This document shows, piece by piece, positions 6,095 through 15,300 of a stretch of DNA of 64,000 bases. The notes beneath the pieces are model-generated. The model ran no database searches. It was not told the origin of the DNA and was given only the letters and a program-made list of their open reading frames with translations. Every line of letters begins with the position of its first letter. Within the stretch, counting starts at the first letter, position 1. Origin of the DNA: Nocardioides silvaticus. Its GTDB lineage: Bacteria > Actinomycetota > Actinomycetes > Propionibacteriales > Nocardioidaceae. The stretch lies in the NCBI RefSeq assembly GCF_003160695.1, contig NZ_QGDD01000012.1:1-64000 (forward strand), read 5' to 3'. A program made the position numbers and the translations under genes.

Positions 6095-8590
6095 ATGGCA
6101 CGGCGTACGACGAAGCAGGACCTCCCGGACGACTTCGAGGAGCACATCCTCGACACCGACATCAGGGACGAGATGCAGTCGTCGTTCCTCGAGTACGCCT
6201 ACTCGGTCATCTACTCCCGGGCGCTCCCGGACGCCCGCGACGGGTTGAAGCCGGTGCAGCGCCGGATCCTCTACACGATGAACGACATGGGGCTGCGGCC
6301 CGACCGCGGCCACAGCAAGTGCGCACGCGTCGTCGGCGAGGTCATGGGTCGGCTGCACCCGCACGGCGACGGGGCGATCTACGACGCCCTCGTCCGCACC
6401 GCGCAGCCGTGGGCGATGCGGTTGACGATGGTCGACGGCCACGGGAACTTCGGCTCCCCCGGTGGCGACGACCCGCCGGCGGCGATGCGGTACACCGAGT
6501 GCCGGATGGCGCCGGCCGCGGTGGCGATGACGGACTCGATCGACGAGGACACGGTCGACTTCCGACCGAACTACGACAGCCGCGAGATGGAGCCGTCGGT
6601 GCTGCCGGCGGCAATCCCCAACCTCGTCGTCAACGGCACGACCGGCATCGCGGTCGGCATGGCGACCAACATGGCGCCGCACAACCTGGTCGAGGTGGTC
6701 CAGGCATTGCGGCACCTCATCAAGCACCCGGGCACCGACGTCGACGGACTGATGCGGTTCATCCCCGGCCCCGACCTGCCGACCGGCGGCAAGATCGTCG
6801 GCCTCGACGGCATCCGCGACGCGTACCTGACCGGTCGCGGCACGTTCCGGATGCGCGCGACGGCCCGCGTCGAGACCGTCGGTCGCCGCAAGGGCATCGT
6901 GGTGACCGAGCTCCCCTACGGCATCGGCACCGAGAAGGTCGTCGAGCGCATCAAGACCCTCGTCCAGGGCAAGAAGCTCCAGGGCGTCGCCGACCTCAAG
7001 GACCTCACCGACCGCCAGAATGGCCTGCGTCTGGTCATCGAGGTCAAGAACGGTTTCGTCCCCGAGGCACTGCTGGAGCAGCTCTACAAGCTGACGCCGA
7101 TGGAGGACACCTTCGGCATCAACAACGTCGCGCTGGTCGACGGCCAGCCGCGGACGTTGGGCCTCAAGGAGCTGCTGACGGTCTTCCTCGACCACCGCTA
7201 CGACGTCGTACGGCGACGCTCCCGCTTCCGTCTCGGCAAGAAGGCCGACCGGCTGCACCTCGTCGACGGCCTGCTGATCGCGTTGCTCGACATCGACGAG
7301 GTCATCCAGGTGATCCGCACCAGCGACGACTCGGCGGCGGCCAAGGAGCGACTGATGTCGGTCTTCGATCTCTCGCAGGCACAGGCGGAGTACATCCTCG
7401 AGATGCAGCTGCGGCGCCTGACCCGGTTCTCCCGGATCGAGCTGGAGAAGGAGCAGGAGACGCTCCGCCGCGAGATCGAGGAGCTCGAGGCGATCCTCGC
7501 CGACGAGGAGCTGCTCAAGAAGGTGGTGAGCGAGGAGCTCGCCGAGGTCGCGAAGACGTTCGGAACGCCCCGCCGGACGGTGCTCCTCGAGTCCGCCGGC
7601 ACCGCGGTGACCGCGGCCGCCGCTCCCCTCGAGGTGCCCGACGACCCGTGCTTCGCCTATCTCTCCTCCAGCGGCCTGGTCGCCCGGTCGACGACGGTCG
7701 AGGACCCGGGCTCGGGCGGTGACCGCGCCAACCACGACGTCATCGTGTCCGCCGTCCGCACCACCGCCCGCGGCGAGATCGGCCTCCTCACCTCGGGCGG
7801 ACGTCTGGTCAAGGTCGGCGTGCTCGACCTCCCGGCGATCCCGCCGAGCGCCAACGAGCCCAACCTCCAGGGCGGGCTCCCGCTGAGCGCCCTCATCGAC
7901 CTCCCCGCGGGTGAGCGGCCGCTCGCCCTCACCTCGCTCAGCACCGAAGGGCCTGGCCTGGCCCTCGGCACCCGGCAGGGCGTGGTCAAGCGGGTCAACC
8001 CCGAGGTTCTCGGCAAGGACGAGTGGGACGTGATCGGCCTGAAGGACGGGGACGAGGTCGTAGGCGCCGTCGAGCTCAGGACCGGGGAGGAGGAGCTCTG
8101 CTTCGTCACCTCCGACGCCCAGCTGCTCCACTTCTCGGCCTCGGGCGTGCGCCCGCAGGGTCGCTCGGGCGGCGGCATGGCCGGCGTGCGGGTCGCCGCC
8201 GGCGAACGGGTCGTCTGGTTCGGCGCGGTCTCGACCGGCTCGACCACCGGGGGCTCGACCTCCGACGGACCGGCCGCGGTCCTCGTCACCGCCTCCGGGT
8301 CGTCCACCGCGCTCCCGGGCACCGAGCCGGGCGCCGTCAAGGTCACCGACTTCGCCGAGTACCCGAGCAAGGGCCGTGCCACCGGAGGCGTCCGCTGCCA
8401 CCGGTTCCTGAAGGGCGAGGACTCGCTCGTCTTCGCCTGGGCCGGTCCTGCGCCGGCTCGCGGAGCAGCCGCGAGCGGGGCGCCGGTCGACCTGCCGGAG
8501 GCCACCGGCCGCCGCGACGGGTCCGGCGTGCCCGGCAGCCAGCCGCTGGCGGCCTGCGCCGGGCCGTTGACCGCCTCTGTGTCAGGGTGA
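6095..8590 (+). CDS. parC: DNA topoisomerase IV subunit A (GyrA/ParC family)
   Basis: 831 aa. The breakage-reunion domain has the catalytic tyrosine in AAMRYTECR (Tyr133) and a quinolone-pocket region HPHGDGAIYD (88-97), with Gly where E. coli GyrA has Ser83. A long coiled coil (about 440-480) and a C-terminal beta-pinwheel follow. The C-terminal part has no QRRGGKG GyrA box, which favours a ParC-type decatenase over gyrase. The partner subunit lies at 12,651-14,789. This matches the second topoisomerase pair near the principal sigma factor gene in Streptomyces and relatives. Start ATG 6095 has GAGG 4 bases upstream. Confidence 0.93.
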   Translation: MARRTTKQDLPDDFEEHILDTDIRDEMQSSFLEYAYSVIYSRALPDARDGLKPVQRRILYTMNDMGLRPDRGHSKCARVVGEVMGRLHPHGDGAIYDALVRTAQPWAMRLTMVDGHGNFGSPGGDDPPAAMRYTECRMAPAAVAMTDSIDEDTVDFRPNYDSREMEPSVLPAAIPNLVVNGTTGIAVGMATNMAPHNLVEVVQALRHLIKHPGTDVDGLMRFIPGPDLPTGGKIVGLDGIRDAYLTGRGTFRMRATARVETVGRRKGIVVTELPYGIGTEKVVERIKTLVQGKKLQGVADLKDLTDRQNGLRLVIEVKNGFVPEALLEQLYKLTPMEDTFGINNVALVDGQPRTLGLKELLTVFLDHRYDVVRRRSRFRLGKKADRLHLVDGLLIALLDIDEVIQVIRTSDDSAAAKERLMSVFDLSQAQAEYILEMQLRRLTRFSRIELEKEQETLRREIEELEAILADEELLKKVVSEELAEVAKTFGTPRRTVLLESAGTAVTAAAAPLEVPDDPCFAYLSSSGLVARSTTVEDPGSGGDRANHDVIVSAVRTTARGEIGLLTSGGRLVKVGVLDLPAIPPSANEPNLQGGLPLSALIDLPAGERPLALTSLSTEGPGLALGTRQGVVKRVNPEVLGKDEWDVIGLKDGDEVVGAVELRTGEEELCFVTSDAQLLHFSASGVRPQGRSGGGMAGVRVAAGERVVWFGAVSTGSTTGGSTSDGPAAVLVTASGSSTALPGTEPGAVKVTDFAEYPSKGRATGGVRCHRFLKGEDSLVFAWAGPAPARGAAASGAPVDLPEATGRRDGSGVPGSQPLAACAGPLTASVSG

Positions 8591-8594
8591 CGCC

Positions 8595-9344
8595 ATGACT
8601 CTCCCGCTCCGCACCATCGCTGCGGCCGTCCTCGTCGGTGGACTCACCGTCGTGTCCGTCGCCGCCTGCTCCGGCGGCGACGACCCGGTCACCGAGAACA
8701 AGGAGCTCGACGACGACGGCGACGGCGACGTCTCCCCCGAGGAGATCCTGGCTGCGGCCAAACAGAAGCTCGATGAGACCAGCGGCGTCGAGGTCAGCCT
8801 CGGCACCGACGACGAGCCGGACGACGGCGACTACCTCCGCGAGGCCGAGGGAACCATCATCGCCGAGCCCGCGGCGTTCGAGGGCGAGGTCACCGGCCGG
8901 GTGATGGGCGTCAACGCGTCCGACATCGGCGTCGTGTCGGTCGACGGCGACGTCTTCGTCGAGGTGCCGGTGCTCGGTTGGCAGACGTACGACCCGACCG
9001 AGTTCTGCGCGCCCGACCCGGCCCAGCTGCTCGACCCCGAGACCGGCGTCTCGCCGATCCTCACCGCGACCGAGAACCTCGAGGCGGGCGAGAGCGAGCT
9101 CGGCGGCGAGGACAACGACGAGACGCTGACTCCGTTCACCGGCACCGTGCCCGGCGACACCGTGCGCAACATCCTGCCCTGCGCCGAGGGCGACGACTTC
9201 GACGCGACCTACCGGATCGACGCCGACGGCCGGCTCACCGACGCCGAGATCACTGGTGAGTTCTTCTCCGGCATGGACGCGATCACCTACACCATCGAGG
9301 TGCAGGAGTACGACGTCGAGAAGGACATCACGGCCCCCGAATGA
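8595..9344 (+). CDS. lprG: LppX/LprG-family lipoprotein
   Basis: 249 aa with a lipoprotein signal peptide ending in the lipobox VAAC (Cys25). The rest matches the LppX_LprAFG fold in length and pattern (EEILAAAKQKLDETSGVEVSL, then GEVTGRV... and a C-terminal ...TYTIEVQEYD). Family members bind triacylated lipids and help carry them across the envelope. The gene starts 4 bp after parC, and its stop overlaps the start of the MFS exporter (ATGA), the same pairing as lprG-P55 of mycobacteria. The symbol rests on this pairing. Confidence 0.8.
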   Translation: MTLPLRTIAAAVLVGGLTVVSVAACSGGDDPVTENKELDDDGDGDVSPEEILAAAKQKLDETSGVEVSLGTDDEPDDGDYLREAEGTIIAEPAAFEGEVTGRVMGVNASDIGVVSVDGDVFVEVPVLGWQTYDPTEFCAPDPAQLLDPETGVSPILTATENLEAGESELGGEDNDETLTPFTGTVPGDTVRNILPCAEGDDFDATYRIDADGRLTDAEITGEFFSGMDAITYTIEVQEYDVEKDITAPE

Positions 9345-11089
9345 GCGAGAGGGCACCCGACCGGCGGTCCCGGCTGCTGCTCGGCTTCTGCGCGGCCGCG
9401 GTCGCCTTCGCCGCCGTCGACACCTACGTCGTCGTGCTCGCGCTGCCCGACATGATGGCGGCCGTCAGCATCCCGGTCGACGAGCTCCAGCGGGCGGCGC
9501 CGATCGTCTCGGGCTTCCTGCTCGGCTACGTCGCCATGCTCCCCCTCATCGGCCGCATCGCCGACCTGCGCGGCCAGGTCCCGGTGGTCGCGGCGTCCCT
9601 CGCGATGTTCGCGGTCGGCTCGCTGGTGACCGCCGCCTCCTACGACCTCACCACGATGGTGATCGGCCGGTTCCTCCAGGGCGCCGGCGGCGGCGGACTG
9701 GTGCCGGCCACGATGGCGCTCGTCGCCGCCCTCTACCCGGTCGAGCAGCGCGGGCTCCCGCTCGGCGTCGTCTCCGGCGTCCAGGAGATCGGCAGCGTGG
9801 TCGGCCCGCTCTTCGGCGCCCTCGTCCTCTCCTTCGGCTCCTGGCGCACGATCTTCGCGATCAACCTGGCGGTCGGCCTGCTGCTCGTGGTCGCCGTCAA
9901 GGCGCTGTGGCGCTCGCCGGGTCCCGACACGTCCGCGCCTGGCGGCTCGAGCCACGCGACCACTGAGGGACGGCGGCCCGACCTGCTGGGCGCCCTCGCG
10001 CTGGTCGTGCTGGTCGGCGCCGGTCTGCTCGTCTTCGCCCAGCCGACCGACCTGAAGCGCGACCTGACTTGGGGCCAGCTCTTCATCCCGTACGCCGACG
10101 GCGGGAGCCGCTGGATCACGCCCATCGGCCTGGTGGCGATCGGGGCGTTGGTGGTGCTGGCGCTGCGGTGCGCGTTCGCGCGCCGGCCGATCGTCGACGT
10201 GCGGGGCTGGCTCCGCGCGGCCGTCGACGCCGACCTCGTGGGAGCGACCCTCCTCGCTGTCGCCCTGGGCGGCGTCGTCCTCGCCTTCGCCAGTGCCGAC
10301 CCCGAGGTGGCGGTGTTCAACCCGAAGGGCGGCTGGTACCTGCTCGGCGCCGCTCTCGCCGCCGCGGCGTTCGTCGTCCACCTGTTCCGCGCCGACGCGC
10401 CCCTCATCCCCCGCGCGACGCTGGCGCCGGTGCCGGCCTGGGGCTCGCTCGTCGTCAGCTTCCTCGTCGGCTGGGCGCTCATCGCCGCGCTCGTCGACAT
10501 CCCGCTGTTCGCCCGTACGACGACCTACCGCGAGTCCCAGCTCGGGGCGGCGCTCGTGCTGCTCCGCTTCCTCGTCGCCCTGCCCGTCGGAGCGATCGTC
10601 GGCGGCTACCTCATCCGCCGGCTCCCGGCGGGGGTGATCACCGCCGTCGGCATGCTGCTCGCCGCCGGCGGCTTCCTCTGGATGGCGCAGTGGGGCGAGA
10701 CCAGCCTCGACGGCTTCGCCTCCAACGTCCCCCTCGTCCTCGGCGGGCTCGGGTTCGGGCTGGCGCTTGCGCCGGTCAACGCGGCCATCCTGTCGGCCAC
10801 CGCGGACGACACCCACGGCCTCGCCAGCGCGCTGGTCGTGGTCGCCCGGATGGTCGGCATGCTGGTCGGGATCTCGGTGCTGACCACGTGGGGGCTTCAC
10901 CAGCTCCACGCCGAGCACGAGAAGAACCCCGACCTGGGCCTGGTCGACCTCGCGATCGTCCAGGAGCAGTCCGTCTTCACGGGCGCGGCGGTCGCGGCGC
11001 TGCTCGCCGCAGTGCTCGCCCTCGTGCTGTTCCGCCGGGCGCCCACTCGCGGGCTGGACACGGCCGAGGTGCTGCGCACCGGCGGATAA
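9341..11089 (+). CDS. P55-like MFS exporter, partner of LprG
   Basis: 582 aa with about 14 membrane segments, the DHA2-type length. The first cytoplasmic loop carries GRIADLRG, the MFS motif A, and there is a long loop at about 195-250. Translation is coupled to the upstream LprG-like lipoprotein by a 4-bp overlap. In mycobacteria the P55 protein works with LprG to move triacylglycerides and to confer drug tolerance. The family and pairing are clear; substrate is by analogy only. Confidence 0.8.
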   Translation: MSERAPDRRSRLLLGFCAAAVAFAAVDTYVVVLALPDMMAAVSIPVDELQRAAPIVSGFLLGYVAMLPLIGRIADLRGQVPVVAASLAMFAVGSLVTAASYDLTTMVIGRFLQGAGGGGLVPATMALVAALYPVEQRGLPLGVVSGVQEIGSVVGPLFGALVLSFGSWRTIFAINLAVGLLLVVAVKALWRSPGPDTSAPGGSSHATTEGRRPDLLGALALVVLVGAGLLVFAQPTDLKRDLTWGQLFIPYADGGSRWITPIGLVAIGALVVLALRCAFARRPIVDVRGWLRAAVDADLVGATLLAVALGGVVLAFASADPEVAVFNPKGGWYLLGAALAAAAFVVHLFRADAPLIPRATLAPVPAWGSLVVSFLVGWALIAALVDIPLFARTTTYRESQLGAALVLLRFLVALPVGAIVGGYLIRRLPAGVITAVGMLLAAGGFLWMAQWGETSLDGFASNVPLVLGGLGFGLALAPVNAAILSATADDTHGLASALVVVARMVGMLVGISVLTTWGLHQLHAEHEKNPDLGLVDLAIVQEQSVFTGAAVAALLAAVLALVLFRRAPTRGLDTAEVLRTGG

Positions 11090-11100
11090 ACTGGGCGGCC

Positions 11101-11595
11101 ATGGACAACTTCGACGACCTCCTGGCCGCCAACCGCGACTTCGCGGTCGACTTCGACCTCGGTGGCTTCGACGGCGTCGCCCATGCCGGGCTCGCGATCG
11201 TGACCTGCATGGACTCCCGCATCGACCCGCTCGGGATGGTCGGCCTCAAGGCCGGCGACGCGAAGATCTTCCGCAACCCCGGCGCCCGCGCCGACCCGGC
11301 CGCACTCGAGGCGCTCGTCCTCAGCGTCCACCTGCTCCGGGTCGACCGGATCATGCTGGTGCCGCACACCCGGTGCGCCGTCGCCTCCTCCTCCGAGGCC
11401 GAGCTGCGCGCGCGCATCGCCGAGTCCGCCGGGCAGGACGCCTCCTGGCAGCCGATCCACGTGATCGAGGACCAGGCGCGCGCCCTCGCCGAGGACGTGC
11501 ACAAGGTGCGCTCGCACCCGTTGATCCCCGAGAGCGTGAAGGTCGGCGGCTTCCTCTACGACGTCGACACCGGACTCCTGAGCCAGAAGATCTGA
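11101..11595 (+). CDS. beta-class carbonic anhydrase
   Basis: 164 aa. All zinc ligands and the Asp-Arg pair are present: CMDSR (Cys36, Asp38, Arg40) and HTRC (His89, Cys92). The length is that of the small clade of beta carbonic anhydrases found in actinobacteria (Rv1284-like). It interconverts CO2 and bicarbonate in the cytoplasm. It lies 11 bp after the exporter gene and could be read through from it; a functional link is not evident. Confidence 0.9.
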   Translation: MDNFDDLLAANRDFAVDFDLGGFDGVAHAGLAIVTCMDSRIDPLGMVGLKAGDAKIFRNPGARADPAALEALVLSVHLLRVDRIMLVPHTRCAVASSSEAELRARIAESAGQDASWQPIHVIEDQARALAEDVHKVRSHPLIPESVKVGGFLYDVDTGLLSQKI

Positions 11596-11730
11596 CCGTG
11601 CGGACCCGGCGGGGCTCTCGTTACGGTGTTGTCAGATCTGAAAGCCTTGCCGTCCAGGCACCTGCTCGGCGCTGCGGCACCCCCGTAGCCTGATCCGCCT
11701 GGGTCCGCCCTGCGCCGCACGGGGTGGACA

Positions 11731-11753
11731 TCGATCGCAGCTCCAGCGATCGA
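11731..11753. promoter_or_regulatory. inverted repeat upstream of XRE-family gene
   Basis: TCGATCGC and GCGATCGA are perfect 8-bp arms separated by 7 bp, ending 22 bp before the ATG of the downstream HTH protein. Position and symmetry fit a binding site for an autoregulating dimer; no binding data are available. Confidence 0.45.
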
Positions 11754-11775
11754 AGGGTCCGCGGTTGGAAGGAAC

Positions 11776-12654
11776 ATGCCCGCTCGGGACGACGTCGACC
11801 GGATCAGCCAGGCACAGCTCCGTCTGGTCGCCAGGTCCGAGCAGGCTGCCGCGGCCGATCCTGTCGTGTGGAACGCGTACCTTGCGCTCACCACCAGGTC
11901 CGCGTGGCCCAAGGACAAGACCCGCAGCGCGATCCTCAGCAACATGGTCTCCCTGGCCCTGCTCGGCGAGGCCGAGGACGTCATGACCCTCGACTCGCTG
12001 ATCCGCTCGTTCGGTCCGGAGCGCACCGCCGGCATCCAGGGCGAGCTCGACGAGCTGCTCGGGCTCGGCCCGGACCTGCCGGTCACCACCGCTGTGCTGC
12101 GGATCCTCGGAGACACCGAGGGCCTCAAGAAGAGGCTCTCGGGGCACGGCATGACCCATTCCAAGATCGCGGCCGCGGTGAAGCGGGTCCACCACCAGAC
12201 CTTCTGGCTGCTGCTGGCCGGCGCGGAGGACCTCCCCCGCACGCCGCCGCTGCGCACCGTCGACCAGCTCCTCGACCTGGCCGACCACGGCAACGCCCGC
12301 AGGTGGCGCGCAGCGCTGCTCCCCCTCATCGAGAGCCCGTGGGGGCCATACGGCGAGCACGTCGTGCAGCTGTGCCGCGACGCCGACCTCCCGCTCGCCG
12401 CGGAGGTCCTCCAGGAGTGCCGAAAGGTCTACCAGCGCCGCCAGGAGCAGCGGGAGCGCGAGGCGATCGCCCGCGAGATCCGTCGGCTGGTCGCGATCAG
12501 CGGGCTGACCCAGCGCCAGTTCGCCTCGCAGATCGGCACGTCGCCGTCCCGTCTCTCGACCTACGTCAATGGCCGCGTGGTGCCCTCGGCAGCGCTGCTG
12601 CTGCGGATCCGGCGGGTCGCCCAGGCCCAGCAGCAGCGGGCCGGCGAGCGCTAG
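11776..12654 (+). CDS. XRE-type HTH protein, otherwise unknown
   Basis: 292 aa with GGAAGGA as ribosome-binding site. The C-terminal ~55 residues (RRLVAISGLTQRQFASQIGTS, then SRLSTYVNG) are a Cro/C1-type helix-turn-helix. The N-terminal ~220 residues are helical and match no family I recognise; they could be a sensor or oligomer domain. An HTH at the C-terminus is less usual for this class. It is tail-to-tail with the topoisomerase B gene, overlapping by 4 bp. An inverted repeat just upstream may be its operator. Confidence 0.75.
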   Translation: MPARDDVDRISQAQLRLVARSEQAAAADPVVWNAYLALTTRSAWPKDKTRSAILSNMVSLALLGEAEDVMTLDSLIRSFGPERTAGIQGELDELLGLGPDLPVTTAVLRILGDTEGLKKRLSGHGMTHSKIAAAVKRVHHQTFWLLLAGAEDLPRTPPLRTVDQLLDLADHGNARRWRAALLPLIESPWGPYGEHVVQLCRDADLPLAAEVLQECRKVYQRRQEQREREAIAREIRRLVAISGLTQRQFASQIGTSPSRLSTYVNGRVVPSAALLLRIRRVAQAQQQRAGER

Positions 12655-14789
12655 GCGTCGAGCGTCTCCATGTCGACCTCGTAGGCGCCCTGGACGATGA
12701 AGTCCTTGCGCGGCGCCACCTCGGAGCCCATCAGGAGCTCGAACACCTGGGTGGCCTCCTCGGCGTCGTCGACGGTGAGCCGGCGCAGCGTGCGGTGGCG
12801 CGGGTCCATGGTCGTCTCGGCCAGCTGGTCGGCGTCCATCTCACCCAGACCCTTGTAGCGCTGGACCGGGTCCTTCCACCGCACGTTCTTCTTCTTCAGC
12901 TCGGCCAGCTTCCGCTGCAGCTCGTCGTCGGAGTAGGTGTAGACGTACTTATCCTGGCCCTTGCGCGGGTTGGAGATCTCGATCCGGTGCAGCGGCGGGA
13001 CGGCGGTGTAGACCCGTCCGGCGCGGACCAGCTCGGGCATGTACTTGAAGAACAGCGTCGCCAGCAGGCACCGGATGTGCGCGCCGTCAGAGTCGGCGTC
13101 CGCCATGAAGATGACCCGGCCGTAGCGGGCCGCGTCGACGTCGAACGTCCGGCCCGAGCCGGCGCCGACCACCTGGATGATCGAGCTGCACTCGGCGTTC
13201 TTCAGCATGTCGCCGACCGACGCCTTCTGGACGTTGAGGATCTTGCCGCGGATCGGCAGCAGCGCCTGGAACTCGGAGTTCCGCGCCAGCTTCGCCGTGC
13301 CGAGGGCAGAGTCACCCTCCACGATGAACAGCTCGGTGCGCTCTGCGTCGTTGGCGCGGCAGTCGGCGAGCTTGGCGGGGAGGGTCGAGGACTCCAGGGC
13401 GTTCTTGCGGCGCTGGGTCTCCTTGTGCTGACGAGCCGCGATCCGCGTCTTCGCGGCACCGGCGACCTTCTCCATCAGCAGCTTGGCCTGGGCCTTCTCA
13501 GCGCGCTTGGTCGAGGTGAGGAACGCCTTGAGCTGCTGGGCGACCACCTTGCGGACCGACGCGCGGACCGCGGGCGTGCCGAGGATCTCCTTGGTCTGGC
13601 CCTCGAACTGCGGCTCGGCCAGTCGGACGGTCACGATGGCGGTCAGGCCCTCGAGGATGTCGTCCTTGATGACGTCGTCGTCGTTGACCTTGAGCGCCTT
13701 GCTCGCGCGCATCGCATCGTTGAAGGTCTTGGTCAGCGCAGCCTCGAACCCGGCGACGTGGGTCCCGCCCTTGGGCGTGGCGATCACGTTGACGAAGGAG
13801 CGGACCTCGGTCTCGTAGCCGGTGTCCCAGCGCGCCGCGATGTCGACGGTCAGCTCCCGCTCGACGTCCTGCGGGGTCATGTGGCCCTGGTCGTCGAGCA
13901 TCGGCACGGTCTCGGTGAAGGTGTCGGTGCCCGTGATGCGGAGGACGTCGGTGACCGGCTCGCCGTGGCTCAGCGCCTCGGCGAACTCCGAGATCCCGCC
14001 GTCGTGCCGGATCTTCTCCTCGAACAGCTCCGGGCCCCGCAGGTCGCGGACCACGAGCTCCAGGCCCGGCACGATGTAGGCGGTCTGCCGGGCGCGGCCG
14101 ATCAGGCCGTCGATCTCGAACCGCGCGTCCTTGGTGAAGATCTGGCGGTCCGGCCAGAACCGGATCCGGGTGCCGGTGCGGTCCTTGGCGACCCGCTTGC
14201 CCTTGCGGGTGAGTCCCGACTTCGCGGTGAACCCGGCCTTCGGTCCCTCGTCGTCGAACACGCCGGGGATGCCCCGCTGGAACGACAGGCCCTGCTGGGA
14301 CGGCGACCGGTCGACGTCGATGTCCATCCGCGCCGACAGCGCGTTGACGACGGAGAGGCCGACGCCGTGCAGGCCGCCCGAGGCGTTGTAGGAGCCGCCC
14401 CCGAACTTGCCGCCCGCGTGGAGCTTGGTCGCCACGACCTCGACCCCGGGCAGGCCGGTCTTGGGCTCCTTGTCCGTCGGGATGCCGCGGCCGTCGTCGT
14501 ACACCTCGACGGAGTCGTCGGGGTGGAGCGTCACCTCGACGCGGCGGGCGAAGCCGCCGAGTGCCTCGTCGACGCCGTTGTCGATGATCTCCCACAGGCA
14601 GTGCATGAGGCCGCGGGTGTCGGTCGACCCGATGTACATACCGGGCCGCTTCCGCACGGCCTCGAGACCCTCGAGGACGAGGAGGTGGGCGGCGTTGTAG
14701 GTGTTGTCGGCGATGGTGTGCTCCTGGTTGAAACCGCGTTCTTCTGGGTAGGAATCTACCTGCGACACGCCGGGCACCGATGCAGGCAC
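12651..14789 (-). CDS. parE: DNA topoisomerase IV subunit B (GyrB/ParE family)
   Basis: 712 aa. The GHKL ATPase motifs are EIIDNGVDEA (near 68-77), DDGRGIP (98-104) and GGLHGVGLSVVNAL. The TOPRIM domain has EGDSALG and DADSDGAHI, and the C-terminal QRYKGLGEM is typical. It pairs with the ParC-like subunit at 6,095 to make a heterotetramer that decatenates daughter chromosomes. The GTG start at 14,789 has no clear ribosome-binding site; GTG codons 4 and 7 codons downstream are alternatives. The divergent DUF7455 gene shares the 190-bp upstream region. Confidence 0.93.
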   Translation of the reverse strand: MPASVPGVSQVDSYPEERGFNQEHTIADNTYNAAHLLVLEGLEAVRKRPGMYIGSTDTRGLMHCLWEIIDNGVDEALGGFARRVEVTLHPDDSVEVYDDGRGIPTDKEPKTGLPGVEVVATKLHAGGKFGGGSYNASGGLHGVGLSVVNALSARMDIDVDRSPSQQGLSFQRGIPGVFDDEGPKAGFTAKSGLTRKGKRVAKDRTGTRIRFWPDRQIFTKDARFEIDGLIGRARQTAYIVPGLELVVRDLRGPELFEEKIRHDGGISEFAEALSHGEPVTDVLRITGTDTFTETVPMLDDQGHMTPQDVERELTVDIAARWDTGYETEVRSFVNVIATPKGGTHVAGFEAALTKTFNDAMRASKALKVNDDDVIKDDILEGLTAIVTVRLAEPQFEGQTKEILGTPAVRASVRKVVAQQLKAFLTSTKRAEKAQAKLLMEKVAGAAKTRIAARQHKETQRRKNALESSTLPAKLADCRANDAERTELFIVEGDSALGTAKLARNSEFQALLPIRGKILNVQKASVGDMLKNAECSSIIQVVGAGSGRTFDVDAARYGRVIFMADADSDGAHIRCLLATLFFKYMPELVRAGRVYTAVPPLHRIEISNPRKGQDKYVYTYSDDELQRKLAELKKKNVRWKDPVQRYKGLGEMDADQLAETTMDPRHRTLRRLTVDDAEEATQVFELLMGSEVAPRKDFIVQGAYEVDMETLDA

Positions 14790-14979
14790 ACGGGCCCGGC
14801 CGGCGCAACGATGTGGGAGTCAGGACGGTTTCGATAACAACGATGTTTCGGGGCTTGAAAATCCCGATCGGCGATGGGGATGCCGTGAAAGGATGGACGT
14901 GCTGTTGACCACACGGCAGCGGGAATCTTGGGACTGCTCGCTACGTTGATCAGGCACCGACCGAAGAAAGAGGCACAAC
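14790..14979. promoter_or_regulatory. divergent promoter region of parE and DUF7455 gene
   Basis: This 190-bp gap separates genes reading outward. It is more AT-rich than the coding DNA, with segments such as TTTCGATAACAACGATGTTTC and a TTGACC at about 14,905. No -10 with good spacing could be fixed by eye. Confidence 0.4.
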
Positions 14980-15210
14980 ATGAACACTGCTGTTGCCCCC
15001 AGCGCACCCCTGACCGCCGAGGATCGTTGCGACCGTTGCGGTGCCCAGGCCTACCTTCGTGTCGAGCTTGCCTCGGGTGGTGAGCTCCTGTTCTGCGCTC
15101 ACCACGCCCGCGAGCACGGTGACAAGCTCAAGGAGCTGGCCGTGGTCGTCCACGACGAGACCCACAAGCTCGCGAGCACGCCGGCCTCGGCCACGGACGA
15201 CGAGCGCTGA
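14980..15210 (+). CDS. DUF7455 small zinc-ribbon-like protein
   Basis: 76 aa with CDRCGAQAY near residue 17 and FCAHHA near residue 38, a likely zinc site. This short conserved actinobacterial protein usually sits near the principal sigma factor and topoisomerase genes, as here. Its role is not established. Ribosome-binding site GAAAGAGG lies upstream, and a strong terminator follows at 15,229. Confidence 0.75.
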   Translation: MNTAVAPSAPLTAEDRCDRCGAQAYLRVELASGGELLFCAHHAREHGDKLKELAVVVHDETHKLASTPASATDDER

Positions 15211-15228
15211 CGACACCCAGACCTCTGC

Positions 15229-15266
15229 GGAGGCCCCGGACCGACGGTCCGGGGCCTCCGTCTTTC
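15229..15266 (+). terminator. Rho-independent terminator after DUF7455 gene
   Basis: A perfect 14-bp stem of GGAGGCCCCGGACC and its complement closes on a 3-base loop (GAC), followed by GTCTTTCC. It lies 19 bp after the DUF7455 stop codon and separates that transcript from the transporter gene. Confidence 0.85.
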
Positions 15267-15300
15267 CGTTCCGGACCTGAGACCAAGTGAGAATGCGCTG

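Noticed and set aside
5954..8401. 815-codon minus-strand frame opposite parC
   Set aside because: It is the antisense shadow of a clearly conserved topoisomerase gene; composition is Arg/Gly/Ala/Asp-rich with no domain.
9256..9966. 236-codon plus-strand frame overlapping lprG and the exporter
   Set aside because: Arg/Pro-rich frame-shifted reading of the MFS gene without any motif.
11724..14837. 1037-codon plus-strand frame over the XRE and parE genes
   Set aside because: Runs across two real genes and their junction; the sequence has no protein-like motifs and arises from high third-position GC.
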